DNA of 64,000 nt. Source: CAYFKJ01 sp964343605. Lineage in GTDB: Bacteria > Pseudomonadota > Alphaproteobacteria > UBA2966. The notes beneath the pieces were generated by a model. It was not told the DNA's origin. It saw nothing but the letters and a program-made list of their open reading frames with translations, and did no database searches. The stretch covers positions 432,216 through 496,215 of the forward strand of contig CAYFKJ010000006.1 of NCBI GenBank assembly GCA_964343605.1, written 5' to 3'. The translations under genes and the position numbers were made by a program. The first letter of the stretch is position 1. Every line of letters starts with the position of its first letter. This document shows positions 1-11,501 of this stretch, piece after piece.

Positions 1-1
1 G

Positions 2-244
2 CTCGATCTCGGCATGTTCATGCAGAACGTCATGCTGGTGGCCCGGCAGGAGGGCCTCGATACCTGTCCCCAGGGCGCCTTCCTGCACTACGAGGATGTC
101 GTTTCCGAATTCCTCGGTTTGCCCGTGACCGATGTCTTGGCGTCGGGGATGTCGCTGGGCTACGCCGACAACGACGCCCCCGAAAACGCCCTCACCACGG
201 AACGCGAGAAGGTCGAGGACTTCGCCACTTTCAGCGGCTTCTGA
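2..244 (+). CDS. Nitroreductase family protein, C-terminal part (gene starts before the window)
   Basis: This is the last 80 residues of an open frame that enters the window from the left. The sequence DTCPQGAF, the GMSLGYAD segment and the terminal VEDFATFSGF match the C-terminus of FMN-dependent nitroreductases of the NfnB/NfsB type, which reduce nitro or quinone substrates with NAD(P)H. The N-terminal FMN-binding part is outside the window, so substrate class and length cannot be judged. It converges on htpG and is separated from it by a palindromic repeat element. Confidence 0.75.
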   Translation, partial: LDLGMFMQNVMLVARQEGLDTCPQGAFLHYEDVVSEFLGLPVTDVLASGMSLGYADNDAPENALTTEREKVEDFATFSGF

Positions 245-267
245 AATAAGTCCGCTTCCACCACCAT

Positions 268-369
268 CGTCATTCCGGCGCATGCCGGAATCTAGTTTTC
301 TGTTTTGTTGACAGCGTTCCGCAAAAAAAAGAAAGACAAACTGGACCCCGGATCAAGTCCGGGGTGACG
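268..369. repeat. Composite palindromic (REP/MITE-like) element, copy A
   Basis: The element has two palindromic units. Unit 1 is built on ATTCCGGCGCATGCCGGAAT (about 272-291). Unit 2 is built on CCCCGGATCAAGTCCGGGG (about 346-364). The outer ends are CGTCA and TGACG, so the whole is terminally inverted. A second copy at 27087-27168 shares the unit-2 half almost base for base. It lies between two convergent genes, a usual place for such elements, and the hairpins may also act as a bidirectional terminator. Confidence 0.75.
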
Positions 370-391
370 TGGGTGGAGACGGTTAGGCTAC

Positions 392-2281
392 CTACTTCGA
401 GAACGATCCCGTCATGACGTTGGCCATGCGGCGCGCGAAGGCGGCGGGGTCGGGAAGCGTTTCGCCTTCCAGGATGCGGGCCTGATCGAGCAACAGGTGG
501 GCGGCGTCGGCCAGGCGGTCGGCGGCGCCTTTTTTGGCGGCGTTGGCCGCCAATGACTTGATCAGGTCGTTGCGCGGGTTGATCTCGAGGATCGGCGCGC
601 TCGGGCCGGGGTCTTGTCCCTGGGCTTTCAGCAGCTTGGCCAGGTGCATGTCGATGGCCATTTCGTCGGCCACCAGGCAGACCGGGCTGTCAGCCAGACG
701 GTCGGTGGTGCGCACGTCCTTGACCGCCTCGCCCAGTTCCTGCTTCAGCAGCACGATCAGGGTCGCCGTCTGGGATTCGGAAGCGGCGTCTTCCTTTTCG
801 TCCTTGCTCTCAACCTCGGCGACATCGTCCAGGTCGGCCCCGCCTTGGGTCACTGACTTCAGCGGCTTGCCGTCGAAATCGGTAATGGCGCGAACCCAGA
901 AGTCGTCCACCGCGTCGGTCATCAGCAGCACTTCGATGCCGCGCGCCGCGAAGCCTTCGAGCTGCGGGCTCTGGCGCACCGCCTCGGCGTCCTCGCCGGT
1001 GATGTAGTAGATGGCGGACTGCTTGTCCTTCATGCGCCCGACATAATCCTCCAGCGAGACCAGGTCGTCGCCCTGGGTGGTCGACTGAAAGCGCGCGATC
1101 TTCAACAGGCGCTCGCGTTGTTCCTGGTCCTCGTAGATGCCTTCCTTGAGCACCGCGCCGAAGTTCTTCCAGAAGACGGCGAATTCCTCCGATTTCTTCT
1201 TGGCCTTTTTCTCGAGATCGCCGAGCACGCGCTTGGTCAGCGCCTTCTTGATGTGGTTGAGCACCGGCGAGTTCTGCAGCAGCTCACGGCTGACGTTTAG
1301 CGGCAGGTCCTCGCAATCGACGACGCCGCGCAGGAACCGGAGATACGACGGCAGCAGGCCCTCGCAGTCGTCGGTGATGAAGACCCGTTTGACGTAGAGC
1401 TTCAGCCGGCTGGCGCGCTCGGGATGGAAGAGATCGAACGGCGGCGTCCCCGGCACGAACAACAGCATGGTGTATTCGATTTTGCCCTCGGCCTTGACGT
1501 GGATGGTCGTCCAGGGCTCGTCGAAGGCATGTGCCACGTGGTGATAGAACTCGGTGTACTGGTTGGCTTCGATCTCGCTCTTGGGCCGGGCCCACAGCGC
1601 CGAAGCGGCATTGAGTTTTTCGTCCCAGACCTCGCCGTCCTCGCCTTTCTCCGCGCCCACCAGCATGACCGGGATGGCGATATGATCGGAGTAGCGTTTG
1701 ACGATGCCGCGCAGGCGCTGATCTTCGAGGAACTCCTTTTCGCCTTTCTTGAGCTTCAGCGTGATGGTCGTGCCCTGTTCGTCGCGTTTGCCCTCGTCGA
1801 TGGAAAACTCGCCCTTGCCGTCGGAAGTCCAGGTCCAGGCGTGTTCCTCGCCGGCGCGGCGGCTGGTAACCGCGACGCTCTCCGCTACCACGAAGGCCGA
1901 GTAGAAACCGACGCCGAACTGGCCGATCAGGGCCACGTCTTTTTCTGCGTCGCCCGTCAACTGGTCGACGAAGGCACTGGTGCCGGAGCGCGCGATGGTG
2001 CCGAGATTTTCGATCAGCTCGTCGCGGTTCATACCGATGCCGTTGTCCGAAATCGACAGCGTCTTCTTCTTTTCGTCGGTTTCCAGTTTGACCTGCAGTT
2101 CGGCGCCTTCGGCCATCAATTCGGGTTCGGTCAGGGCGGCATAGCGCAGGCGGTCGCAGGCGTCCGAGGCGTTGGAGATCAATTCGCGCAAGAAGATCTC
2201 CTTGTCGCTGTAGAGCGCGTTGGCCACGATATGCAGCAGTTTGGCCGTCTCGGCCTGGAAGGTAAGCGTTTCTTCGGTCAT
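392..2281 (-). CDS. htpG: Chaperone protein HtpG (bacterial Hsp90)
   Basis: This 629-residue protein has the normal length for HtpG, a cytosolic ATP-dependent dimeric chaperone. The N-terminal GHKL ATPase domain shows E33 and N37 in RELISNASDA, DNGIGM at 79-84 and the glycine-rich lid GQFGVGFYSAF at about 120-130. The middle domain contains the conserved LPLNVSRE segment, and the C-terminal dimerisation domain is complete. It lacks the eukaryotic MEEVD tail, as expected. It is transcribed away from mdh, and the 237 bp between the two starts must hold both promoters. I saw no clear heat-shock promoter or CIRCE element there. Confidence 0.97.
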   Translation of the reverse strand: MTEETLTFQAETAKLLHIVANALYSDKEIFLRELISNASDACDRLRYAALTEPELMAEGAELQVKLETDEKKKTLSISDNGIGMNRDELIENLGTIARSGTSAFVDQLTGDAEKDVALIGQFGVGFYSAFVVAESVAVTSRRAGEEHAWTWTSDGKGEFSIDEGKRDEQGTTITLKLKKGEKEFLEDQRLRGIVKRYSDHIAIPVMLVGAEKGEDGEVWDEKLNAASALWARPKSEIEANQYTEFYHHVAHAFDEPWTTIHVKAEGKIEYTMLLFVPGTPPFDLFHPERASRLKLYVKRVFITDDCEGLLPSYLRFLRGVVDCEDLPLNVSRELLQNSPVLNHIKKALTKRVLGDLEKKAKKKSEEFAVFWKNFGAVLKEGIYEDQEQRERLLKIARFQSTTQGDDLVSLEDYVGRMKDKQSAIYYITGEDAEAVRQSPQLEGFAARGIEVLLMTDAVDDFWVRAITDFDGKPLKSVTQGGADLDDVAEVESKDEKEDAASESQTATLIVLLKQELGEAVKDVRTTDRLADSPVCLVADEMAIDMHLAKLLKAQGQDPGPSAPILEINPRNDLIKSLAANAAKKGAADRLADAAHLLLDQARILEGETLPDPAAFARRMANVMTGSFSK

Positions 2282-2518
2282 CGGTGAATTTGCCTTGGCA
2301 ATGAGCGTACGATTGATATTTCAGACGGGGATGTAGTCGATGACGGGCGGAAGTTCAATGCCCCGGTTGCCGGGCCGCTTGATCTCAGCCCTTGCGGGCG
2401 GCCGGGAATGGCGCTAGTACCCTTTCCGTTACCCCATTTTTCCGCGGCGTTCGGCGCGGGGGCCGGCTTCACCGGCCTGATAATTTCGACTTAAAACGAT
2501 CACTGGAGGACTGACAAC

Positions 2519-3544
2519 ATGGCGCGCAACAAGATCGCATTGATCGGTGGCGGCAACATCGGCGGCACGCTCGCCCATATGGCGGGTTTGAAGGATTTGG
2601 GCGACGTCGTCGTCTTCGACATCATGAAGGGCGTGCCGCAGGGCAAGGCCCTGGATCTGGCGCAATCCTCGCCCATCGAGGGCTTCGACGCCAAACTCGT
2701 GGGTGCCCAGCGCTACACGGCGATCAAGGGCGCCGACGTCGTTATCGTCACTGCCGGTATCCCGCGCAAACCCGGCATGAGCCGTGACGACCTGATCGGC
2801 ATCAACACCAGCGTGATGAAGCAGGTCGGTGAGGGCATCAAAAAGTACGCCCCCGATGCTTTCGTCATCTGCATCACCAACCCGCTGGACGCCATGGTCT
2901 GGGCGCTGCGCGAGGCCAGCGGACTGCCGCACAAGAAGGTCGTCGGTATGGCCGGCGTGCTCGATTCGGCCCGCTTCCGCTATTTTCTGGCCGAAGAATT
3001 CAACGTCTCCGTCGAGGACGTGACGGCCTTCGTGCTGGGCGGACACGGTGACACCATGGTGCCGCTGGCGCGCTATTCCACGGTGGCGGGCATTCCGCTG
3101 CCCGATCTGGTGAAGATGGGCTGGACCACCAAGGAACGGCTCAACGACATCATCCAGCGCACCCGCGACGGCGGCGCCGAGATCGTCGGTCTCTTGGGCA
3201 CGGGGTCGGCCTACTACGCCCCGGCCACTGCCGGCATTCAGATGGCTGAATCGTATCTCAAGGACAAGAAACGCGTCCTGCCCTGCGCCGCCCACCTGGA
3301 CGGCCAGTACGGTCAGAAGGGCGTTTACTGCGGCGTGCCCGTGGTGATCGGCGCCGGCGGCGTCGAGCGCGTGGTCGAGATCGACCTCAACAAGACCGAA
3401 AAAGCCGCCTTCAAGAACTCCGTCAATGCGGTTAAGGGGCTGATCAAGATCGTCCAGAAACTGGACCCGTCGCTGGCGCCCAAGAAAAAGCGTAAAGCGG
3501 CCAAACGCAAGGCTGCGCCTAAGAAAGCGGCCAAGAAGAAATAG
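2519..3544 (+). CDS. mdh: Malate dehydrogenase with Lys/Ala-rich C-terminal tail
   Basis: This 341-residue NAD-dependent malate dehydrogenase (TCA cycle, malate to oxaloacetate) is of the LDH-like type common in Alphaproteobacteria. Visible features are the Rossmann GGGNIGG at 10-16, D34 for NAD specificity, substrate arginines in the IPRKPGMSR loop (R83, R89), the LDSAR motif around D149 and catalytic H176 in GGHGDTM. A GGAGG ribosome site lies just upstream of the ATG. The enzyme body ends near residue 320. Residues 321-341 are an unusual tail of lysine, arginine and alanine that is not part of the fold. It heads the sucCDAB-lpd gene group. Confidence 0.96.
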   Translation: MARNKIALIGGGNIGGTLAHMAGLKDLGDVVVFDIMKGVPQGKALDLAQSSPIEGFDAKLVGAQRYTAIKGADVVIVTAGIPRKPGMSRDDLIGINTSVMKQVGEGIKKYAPDAFVICITNPLDAMVWALREASGLPHKKVVGMAGVLDSARFRYFLAEEFNVSVEDVTAFVLGGHGDTMVPLARYSTVAGIPLPDLVKMGWTTKERLNDIIQRTRDGGAEIVGLLGTGSAYYAPATAGIQMAESYLKDKKRVLPCAAHLDGQYGQKGVYCGVPVVIGAGGVERVVEIDLNKTEKAAFKNSVNAVKGLIKIVQKLDPSLAPKKKRKAAKRKAAPKKAAKKK

Positions 3545-3737
3545 CCGGTTATTGGGCTATTGCAGCTTGCGGCCCAACGCCGGAGTGCTAAACTTTTTCG
3601 CAATTCGCCTGTCGCCCGGAGATCGGATCCCCGGGGACGGCGATTTGCGCAAAACCGCCGGAAAGGGCGGAAAAACTTGTCCAAGGGCGAAAATGACGTA
3701 AATCGAGTATTACCGATCCGCCCAAGAAACGTTTGAG

Positions 3738-3750
3738 GGACCGGAGGTCC
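3738..3750 (+). promoter_or_regulatory. sucC ribosome site inside a short perfect hairpin
   Basis: GGACCGGAGGTCC forms a 5-bp stem (GGACC with GGTCC) with a 3-base loop, and the GGAGG Shine-Dalgarno core spans the loop and 3' arm, 10 bases before the sucC ATG. Folding would partly hide the ribosome site. Whether this regulates sucC translation is inference only. Confidence 0.35.
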
Positions 3751-3760
3751 AAATAACAAA

Positions 3761-4930
3761 ATGAATATTCACGAATATCAGGCCAAAGGCCTGTTGAAGA
3801 AGTATGGCGTCGCCGTGCCGGAAGGCGGTGTCGCGTATACTTCCGCGGAAGCCGTCGAGGCGGCCGAAAAACTCGGCGGCCCGGTATGGGTCGTCAAAGC
3901 GCAGATCCATGCCGGCGGCCGCGGCAAGGGCGGCGGCGTCAAGGTCGTCAAATCCATCGAGGAGGTGGAAAAGACGGCCGGCGAGATCCTCGGCATGCAG
4001 TTGGTGACGCACCAGACCGGCCCGGCGGGCAAGGAAGTCAAGCGCGTCTATATCGAGGACGGCTGCGACATCGCCCGCGAGCTCTACCTCGGCATGCTGG
4101 TTGACCGGGCCACCAGCCAGGTCACCGTCATGGCCTCGACCGAAGGTGGCATGGAGATCGAGGAAGTGGCGGCCAAGACGCCCGAGAAGATCCTCATGCA
4201 GCCCATCGATCCGGCCGTCGGCCTCCAACCCTTCCACGCCCGCAAGCTGGCGTTCGGTCTGGGCCTCGAAGGCAAGCAGATCGGTTCCGCCGTCAAATTC
4301 ATGATGGCGCTTTATCAAGCCTTCAACGACACCGACGCCAGCCTCGTGGAGATCAATCCGCTGGTGGTGACCGGCGCGGGAGAGGTCCTGGCGCTGGACG
4401 CCAAGATGAACTTCGATGACAACGCGCTCTACCGCCACAAGGACGTGGCCGACCTGCGCGACGAAGACGAGGAAGACCCGGCGGAACTGGAAGCCGCCAA
4501 GCACGACCTCAACTACATCACGCTCGACGGCTCCATCGGCTGCATGGTCAACGGCGCCGGTCTGGCCATGTCGACCATGGACATCATCAAGCTGCACGGC
4601 GGCGAGCCCGCCAACTTCCTCGATGTCGGCGGCGGCGCTACCAAGGAGCGCGTCACCGAGGCTTTCAAGATCATCCTCTCGGACGCCAATGTCGAAGGCA
4701 TTCTGGTGAACATATTCGGCGGCATCATGCGTTGCGACGTGATCGCCGAAGGCGTCGTTGCGGCGGCCCGCGAAGTCAGTCTGCATGTGCCCCTGGTGGT
4801 ACGGCTCGAGGGCACCAACGTCGAGTTGGGCAAACAAATTCTCGCCGATTCGGGGCTTCCCATCGTCTCGGCGGACGATCTGGACGATGCCGCCGAAAAG
4901 GTGGTCAAAGCGGTTAAGGAGGCGGCGTAA
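3761..4930 (+). CDS. sucC: Succinyl-CoA synthetase (ADP-forming) subunit beta
   Basis: At 389 residues this matches the SucC family, the nucleotide- and succinate-binding subunit that works with SucD to convert succinyl-CoA to succinate with substrate-level phosphorylation. It begins with the typical MNIHEYQAKGLLKKYGV and has the ATP-grasp domain with the glycine-rich AGGRGKGGGVKVV segment near residue 50. The C-terminal part has NIFGGIMRCDVIAEG and RLEGTNVELG, which are characteristic of the ligase domain. Its TAA stop shares one base with the sucD ATG, which indicates translational coupling. Confidence 0.97.
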   Translation: MNIHEYQAKGLLKKYGVAVPEGGVAYTSAEAVEAAEKLGGPVWVVKAQIHAGGRGKGGGVKVVKSIEEVEKTAGEILGMQLVTHQTGPAGKEVKRVYIEDGCDIARELYLGMLVDRATSQVTVMASTEGGMEIEEVAAKTPEKILMQPIDPAVGLQPFHARKLAFGLGLEGKQIGSAVKFMMALYQAFNDTDASLVEINPLVVTGAGEVLALDAKMNFDDNALYRHKDVADLRDEDEEDPAELEAAKHDLNYITLDGSIGCMVNGAGLAMSTMDIIKLHGGEPANFLDVGGGATKERVTEAFKIILSDANVEGILVNIFGGIMRCDVIAEGVVAAAREVSLHVPLVVRLEGTNVELGKQILADSGLPIVSADDLDDAAEKVVKAVKEAA

Positions 4931-5805
4931 TGGCGGTCCTGGTTAACGCCGAAACGAAAGTCATTTGCCAGGGCTTTACCGGCGCACAAGGTACTTTTCA
5001 CTCGGAACAGGCGATCGCCTACGGCACGCAGATGGTCGGCGGCGTCACCCCCGGCAAGGGCGGCACGACGCATCTCGACCTGCCGGTGTTCGACACCGTA
5101 GCGGACGCGGTCAATGCCACCGGCGCCAACGCCAGCGTGATCTACGTACCGCCGCCCTTCGCGGCGGATGCCATCCTGGAGGCCATCGACGCCGGCGTCG
5201 AACTGGCGGTTTGCATCACCGAAGGCATTCCCGTCCTCGACATGGTGAAGGTGAAGCGCGCCCTCGAGGGCTCGTCGACCCGCCTGGTCGGCCCCAACTG
5301 CCCCGGTGTCATCACGCCGGACGAATGCAAGATCGGCATCATGCCGGGCCACATCCACACGCGCGGCTCGGTCGGCATCGTCTCGCGCTCCGGCACGCTC
5401 ACCTACGAAGCCGTGGCGCAGACGACGGCGGTCGGTCTCGGCCAGTCGACCTGCATCGGTATCGGCGGCGATCCCGTCAACGGCACCAATTTCATCGATT
5501 GCCTGGACATGTTCCTGGGCGACGATGAAACCGAAAGCATCGTGATGATCGGCGAAATCGGCGGCAGCGCTGAGGAGGAGGCCGCGGAATTCTTGACCCA
5601 GCACAAGGTTAAGAAACCGGTCGTCGGCTTCATCGCCGGGCGTACGGCCCCGCCGGGCCGCCGCATGGGTCACGCCGGCGCCATCATTTCCGGCGGCAAG
5701 GGCGGTGCCGAAGACAAGATCGAAGCCATGCGTTCGGCGGGGATTACGGTCTCGGACTCGCCGGCGGCGATCGGCACGACGCTGAAGGACGTACTGAACG
5801 GATAA
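4930..5805 (+). CDS. sucD: Succinyl-CoA synthetase subunit alpha
   Basis: This 291-residue protein is the CoA-binding and phosphohistidine-carrying subunit of succinyl-CoA synthetase. The Rossmann CoA-binding part includes CQGFTGAQGTFHSEQA near residue 13 and GPNCPGVITP in the middle. The catalytic phosphohistidine is H248 in MGHAGAII. It overlaps sucC by a single base (TAATG). The next gene, sucA, follows after 69 bp, so the sucCD and odh genes probably form one transcript. Confidence 0.97.
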   Translation: MAVLVNAETKVICQGFTGAQGTFHSEQAIAYGTQMVGGVTPGKGGTTHLDLPVFDTVADAVNATGANASVIYVPPPFAADAILEAIDAGVELAVCITEGIPVLDMVKVKRALEGSSTRLVGPNCPGVITPDECKIGIMPGHIHTRGSVGIVSRSGTLTYEAVAQTTAVGLGQSTCIGIGGDPVNGTNFIDCLDMFLGDDETESIVMIGEIGGSAEEEAAEFLTQHKVKKPVVGFIAGRTAPPGRRMGHAGAIISGGKGGAEDKIEAMRSAGITVSDSPAAIGTTLKDVLNG

Positions 5806-5874
5806 CAATATAGGGGAGGTCACCGCCCGCGGCGGCGGCCTCCCCGGCCACCAGACGCGGGGGATGCGTTAGCG

Positions 5875-8715
<2,841 letters not shown>

Positions 8716-8757
8716 TTTGAACAAAAAGATAATTGGTCCGAAAAGGATAACCGAGCC

Positions 8758-10005
8758 ATGACCACCGAAATCAGAGTTCCGGCACTTGGCGAATCGATAA
8801 CGGAAGCGACCATCGGCAAGTGGTTCAAAGCGGTCGGGGACTCATTCGCCGCGGATGAGCCTTTGGTGGAACTGGAAACCGACAAGGTTACGCTCGAGGT
8901 GCCTGCGCCCGCCGCCGGCACGCTGGCGGAAATGCTGGCCAACGAAGGCGACACGGTCGAGGTCGGCGCCCTGCTCGGAACGATCACGGAAGGCGCCGGG
9001 GCGCCCGCCGCCGCACCCGCCGCCGCTCCGGCAGCGGCAGCTCCTGAACCGGCTCCCGCCCCAGCCCCGGCACCTGCGCCCGCTGCGGCACCCGCCGCCC
9101 CGGCCGCCGACATCAAGCTCTCGCCGGCGGTTCAGAAACTGGTGACGGAGAAGAACCTCGATCCGGCGGCCATTCCCGCCACCGGAAAGGGCGGCCGCCT
9201 GACCAAGGGCGACGTCCTGGCCTTCATCGAATCCGGCGGCGCCGCCGCTCCGGCCGCAGCACCGGCGCCCGCTGCCCCTGCGGCACCCGGCAGCCGCCCG
9301 CGCGCCGATCGCGAGGAACGGGTGCGCATGACGCGCCTCAGGAAACGCATCGCCGAACGCCTGAAGGACGCCCAGAACACCGCCGCCATGCTGACGACTT
9401 TCAACGAGGTCGACATGACGGCCGTGATGTCGGCGCGGGTCGAGTACCGCGATGCTTTCGAGAAGAAGCACGGTGTGCGTCTCGGCTTCATGTCGTTTTT
9501 CGTCAAAGCCTCGGTCGTCGCCTTGCAGGAATTGCCCGCGGTCAATGCCGAGATTGAGGGCGACGACATCGTCTACAAGGACTACTACGACATCGGCGTC
9601 GCGGTCGGCACGCCCAGCGGGCTCGTCGTGCCGGTTCTGCGCGATGCCGACCAGATCGGCTTTGCCGACATTGAGAAAACCATCGGCGAGCTGGGCCGCA
9701 AGGCGCGCGACGGCAAGTTGTCCCTGGAGGAAATGTCGGGCGGCACCTTCACCATCACCAACGGCGGCGTTTACGGCTCGTTGATGTCGACGCCCATCCT
9801 CAATCCGCCGCAATCGGCGATCCTCGGCATGCACAAGATCCAGGAACGCCCCATGGTCGTCGGCGGCGAGGTCCAGGTCCGGCCCATGATGTACCTGGCG
9901 CTCTCCTACGATCACCGCATCATCGACGGTCGCGAGGCCGTCACGGCGCTGGTGCGCATTAAGGAGTGCCTCGAGGATCCGCAACGCATCATGCTCGACC
10001 TCTAG
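8758..10005 (+). CDS. sucB: Dihydrolipoyllysine-residue succinyltransferase (E2 of 2-oxoglutarate dehydrogenase)
   Basis: This 415-residue E2 has one N-terminal lipoyl domain with the modified lysine K43 in ETDKVT. A long Ala/Pro linker follows (about 80-117), then the peripheral subunit-binding domain around LSPAVQKLV (about 120-160), a second Ala/Pro linker, and the catalytic acyltransferase domain with the DHRIIDG active-site motif near the C-terminus. It transfers the succinyl group from SucA to CoA and forms the core of the complex. The GC-rich linkers are coding and are not separate repeats. Confidence 0.97.
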   Translation: MTTEIRVPALGESITEATIGKWFKAVGDSFAADEPLVELETDKVTLEVPAPAAGTLAEMLANEGDTVEVGALLGTITEGAGAPAAAPAAAPAAAAPEPAPAPAPAPAPAAAPAAPAADIKLSPAVQKLVTEKNLDPAAIPATGKGGRLTKGDVLAFIESGGAAAPAAAPAPAAPAAPGSRPRADREERVRMTRLRKRIAERLKDAQNTAAMLTTFNEVDMTAVMSARVEYRDAFEKKHGVRLGFMSFFVKASVVALQELPAVNAEIEGDDIVYKDYYDIGVAVGTPSGLVVPVLRDADQIGFADIEKTIGELGRKARDGKLSLEEMSGGTFTITNGGVYGSLMSTPILNPPQSAILGMHKIQERPMVVGGEVQVRPMMYLALSYDHRIIDGREAVTALVRIKECLEDPQRIMLDL

Positions 10006-10027
10006 CAGCATCGTTTAGGAACATGAC

Positions 10028-11434
10028 ATGAGTGACAACGCATTCGATCTCGTCGTAATCGGCGGCGGTCCCGGCGGTTACGTGGCCGCCATCCGGGCGG
10101 CCCAGCTGGGCATGAACGTGGCCTGCGTCGAGAAGCGCGGGGCATTGGGCGGCACTTGCCTCAACGTGGGCTGCATTCCGTCGAAGGCTCTCCTGCATTC
10201 CTCGGAGATCTACGAGCACACGGCCCACGGCCTGGACGATCACGGCATTAAGGTGAACGGCGTCAAGCTCGACCTCAAGGGCATGATGGGCCGCAAGGAC
10301 AAGGTCGTTGCCGATCTGACGCAGGGCATCGAATTCCTCTTTAAGAAGAACAAGGTGACCTACGTCGTCGGCGAAGGTCGCATCACCGCGCCCGGCACGG
10401 TCGAGGTCAAGAAGGGCAAAAAGAAGGAGACCCTGACGACGGGCAAGATCCTCATCGCCACGGGCTCCGAAGTCACGCCGCTGCCGGGCGTCAATATCGA
10501 CGAAAAAACCATTGTCTCCTCGACCGGCGCGCTGGATCTGAAAAAAGTGCCGAAAAAGATGGTGGTGATCGGCGGCGGGGTCATCGGCCTGGAACTGGGT
10601 TCCGTCTGGCGGCGTTTGGGCGCCGAGGTGCTGGTGGTTGAATTCCTCGACCGCCTGATCCCCGGCATGGACAACGAACTTGCCAAGACCTTGCAGCGCA
10701 CGCTTAAGAAGCAGGGCATGACCTTCAAGCTCAGCCACAAGGTGACGGCAGCCAAGACCGCCAAGTCGGGCGTCACGTTGACGGTGGAACCGGCGGCTGG
10801 CGGCGATGCCGAGACCGTCAAGGCCGACGTCGTGCTGGTCTCCATCGGCCGGCGGCCCTACACCGAGGGCTTGGGCCTTGAGGACGTGGGCGTCGAGCGC
10901 AACGAGCAGGGCTTCGTCAAGGTGGGCCACGATTTCCAGACCAATGTCGCCGGCGTCTACGCCATCGGCGACGCCATTCCCGGACCGATGCTGGCCCACA
11001 AGGCCGAGGAAGACGGCGTCGCGGCCGTCGAGATCATGGCCGGACAGGCGGGCCACGTCGATTACAACCTGGTGCCGGGCATCGTCTACACCGCGCCCGA
11101 GGTGGCCGCCGTCGGCAAGACCGAGGAACAGCTCAAGGAGGCCGGCATCGATTATGTCAAGGGCAAGTTCCCCTTCACCGCCAACAGCCGCGCCCGGGCG
11201 AACGCCGAGACCGACGGCTTCGTCAAGATCCTGGCCGACGCCAAGACCGACGAGGTGTTGGGCGTACACATGATTTCGTCGGACGCCGGCGAACTTATCC
11301 AGGAAGCCGCCACCGTGATGGCCTTCGGTGGCTCGGCCGAGGACATCGCGCGGACCTGCCACGGCCATCCGACCCTGAGCGAGGCGGTCAAGGAAGCGGC
11401 CCTCGACGCCGGCGGCCGGGTGATCCACACTTAG
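10028..11434 (+). CDS. lpd: Dihydrolipoyl dehydrogenase (E3)
   Basis: This 468-residue FAD enzyme reoxidises the dihydrolipoyl group of SucB with NAD. It has the FAD-binding GGGPGGYVA at 12-20, the redox pair C44 and C49 in GGTCLNVGCIPSK, the NAD-binding GGGVIGLELGSVW in the middle, and the C-terminal dimerisation motif CHGHPTLSEA with the active-site histidine. It is the last gene of the TCA operon, and a hairpin follows 25 bp after its stop. Confidence 0.97.
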   Translation: MSDNAFDLVVIGGGPGGYVAAIRAAQLGMNVACVEKRGALGGTCLNVGCIPSKALLHSSEIYEHTAHGLDDHGIKVNGVKLDLKGMMGRKDKVVADLTQGIEFLFKKNKVTYVVGEGRITAPGTVEVKKGKKKETLTTGKILIATGSEVTPLPGVNIDEKTIVSSTGALDLKKVPKKMVVIGGGVIGLELGSVWRRLGAEVLVVEFLDRLIPGMDNELAKTLQRTLKKQGMTFKLSHKVTAAKTAKSGVTLTVEPAAGGDAETVKADVVLVSIGRRPYTEGLGLEDVGVERNEQGFVKVGHDFQTNVAGVYAIGDAIPGPMLAHKAEEDGVAAVEIMAGQAGHVDYNLVPGIVYTAPEVAAVGKTEEQLKEAGIDYVKGKFPFTANSRARANAETDGFVKILADAKTDEVLGVHMISSDAGELIQEAATVMAFGGSAEDIARTCHGHPTLSEAVKEAALDAGGRVIHT

Positions 11435-11459
11435 TTGCCGATATGACCATAGCGCACAT

Positions 11460-11489
11460 AAGGGGACGCCCGGCAACGCGCGTCCCCTT
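11460..11489 (+). terminator. Hairpin after lpd, likely terminator
   Basis: A perfect 10-bp inverted repeat, AAGGGGACGC and GCGTCCCCTT, encloses a 10-base loop between lpd and the next gene. It has no long T tract (TTCGC follows), so it is a weaker candidate than the atpC terminator. It would also read as a hairpin at the start of the MFS transcript. Confidence 0.5.
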
Positions 11490-11501
11490 CGCATTTGTCG
11501 C

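Noticed and set aside
1424..2287. 287-codon plus-strand frame opposite htpG
   Set aside because: It lies entirely opposite a strong Hsp90 gene; long antisense frames are expected in GC-rich DNA and this one has no family motif.
3710..4837. 375-codon minus-strand frame opposite sucC
   Set aside because: Shadow of sucC; low-complexity histidine/aspartate/leucine composition and no ribosome site.
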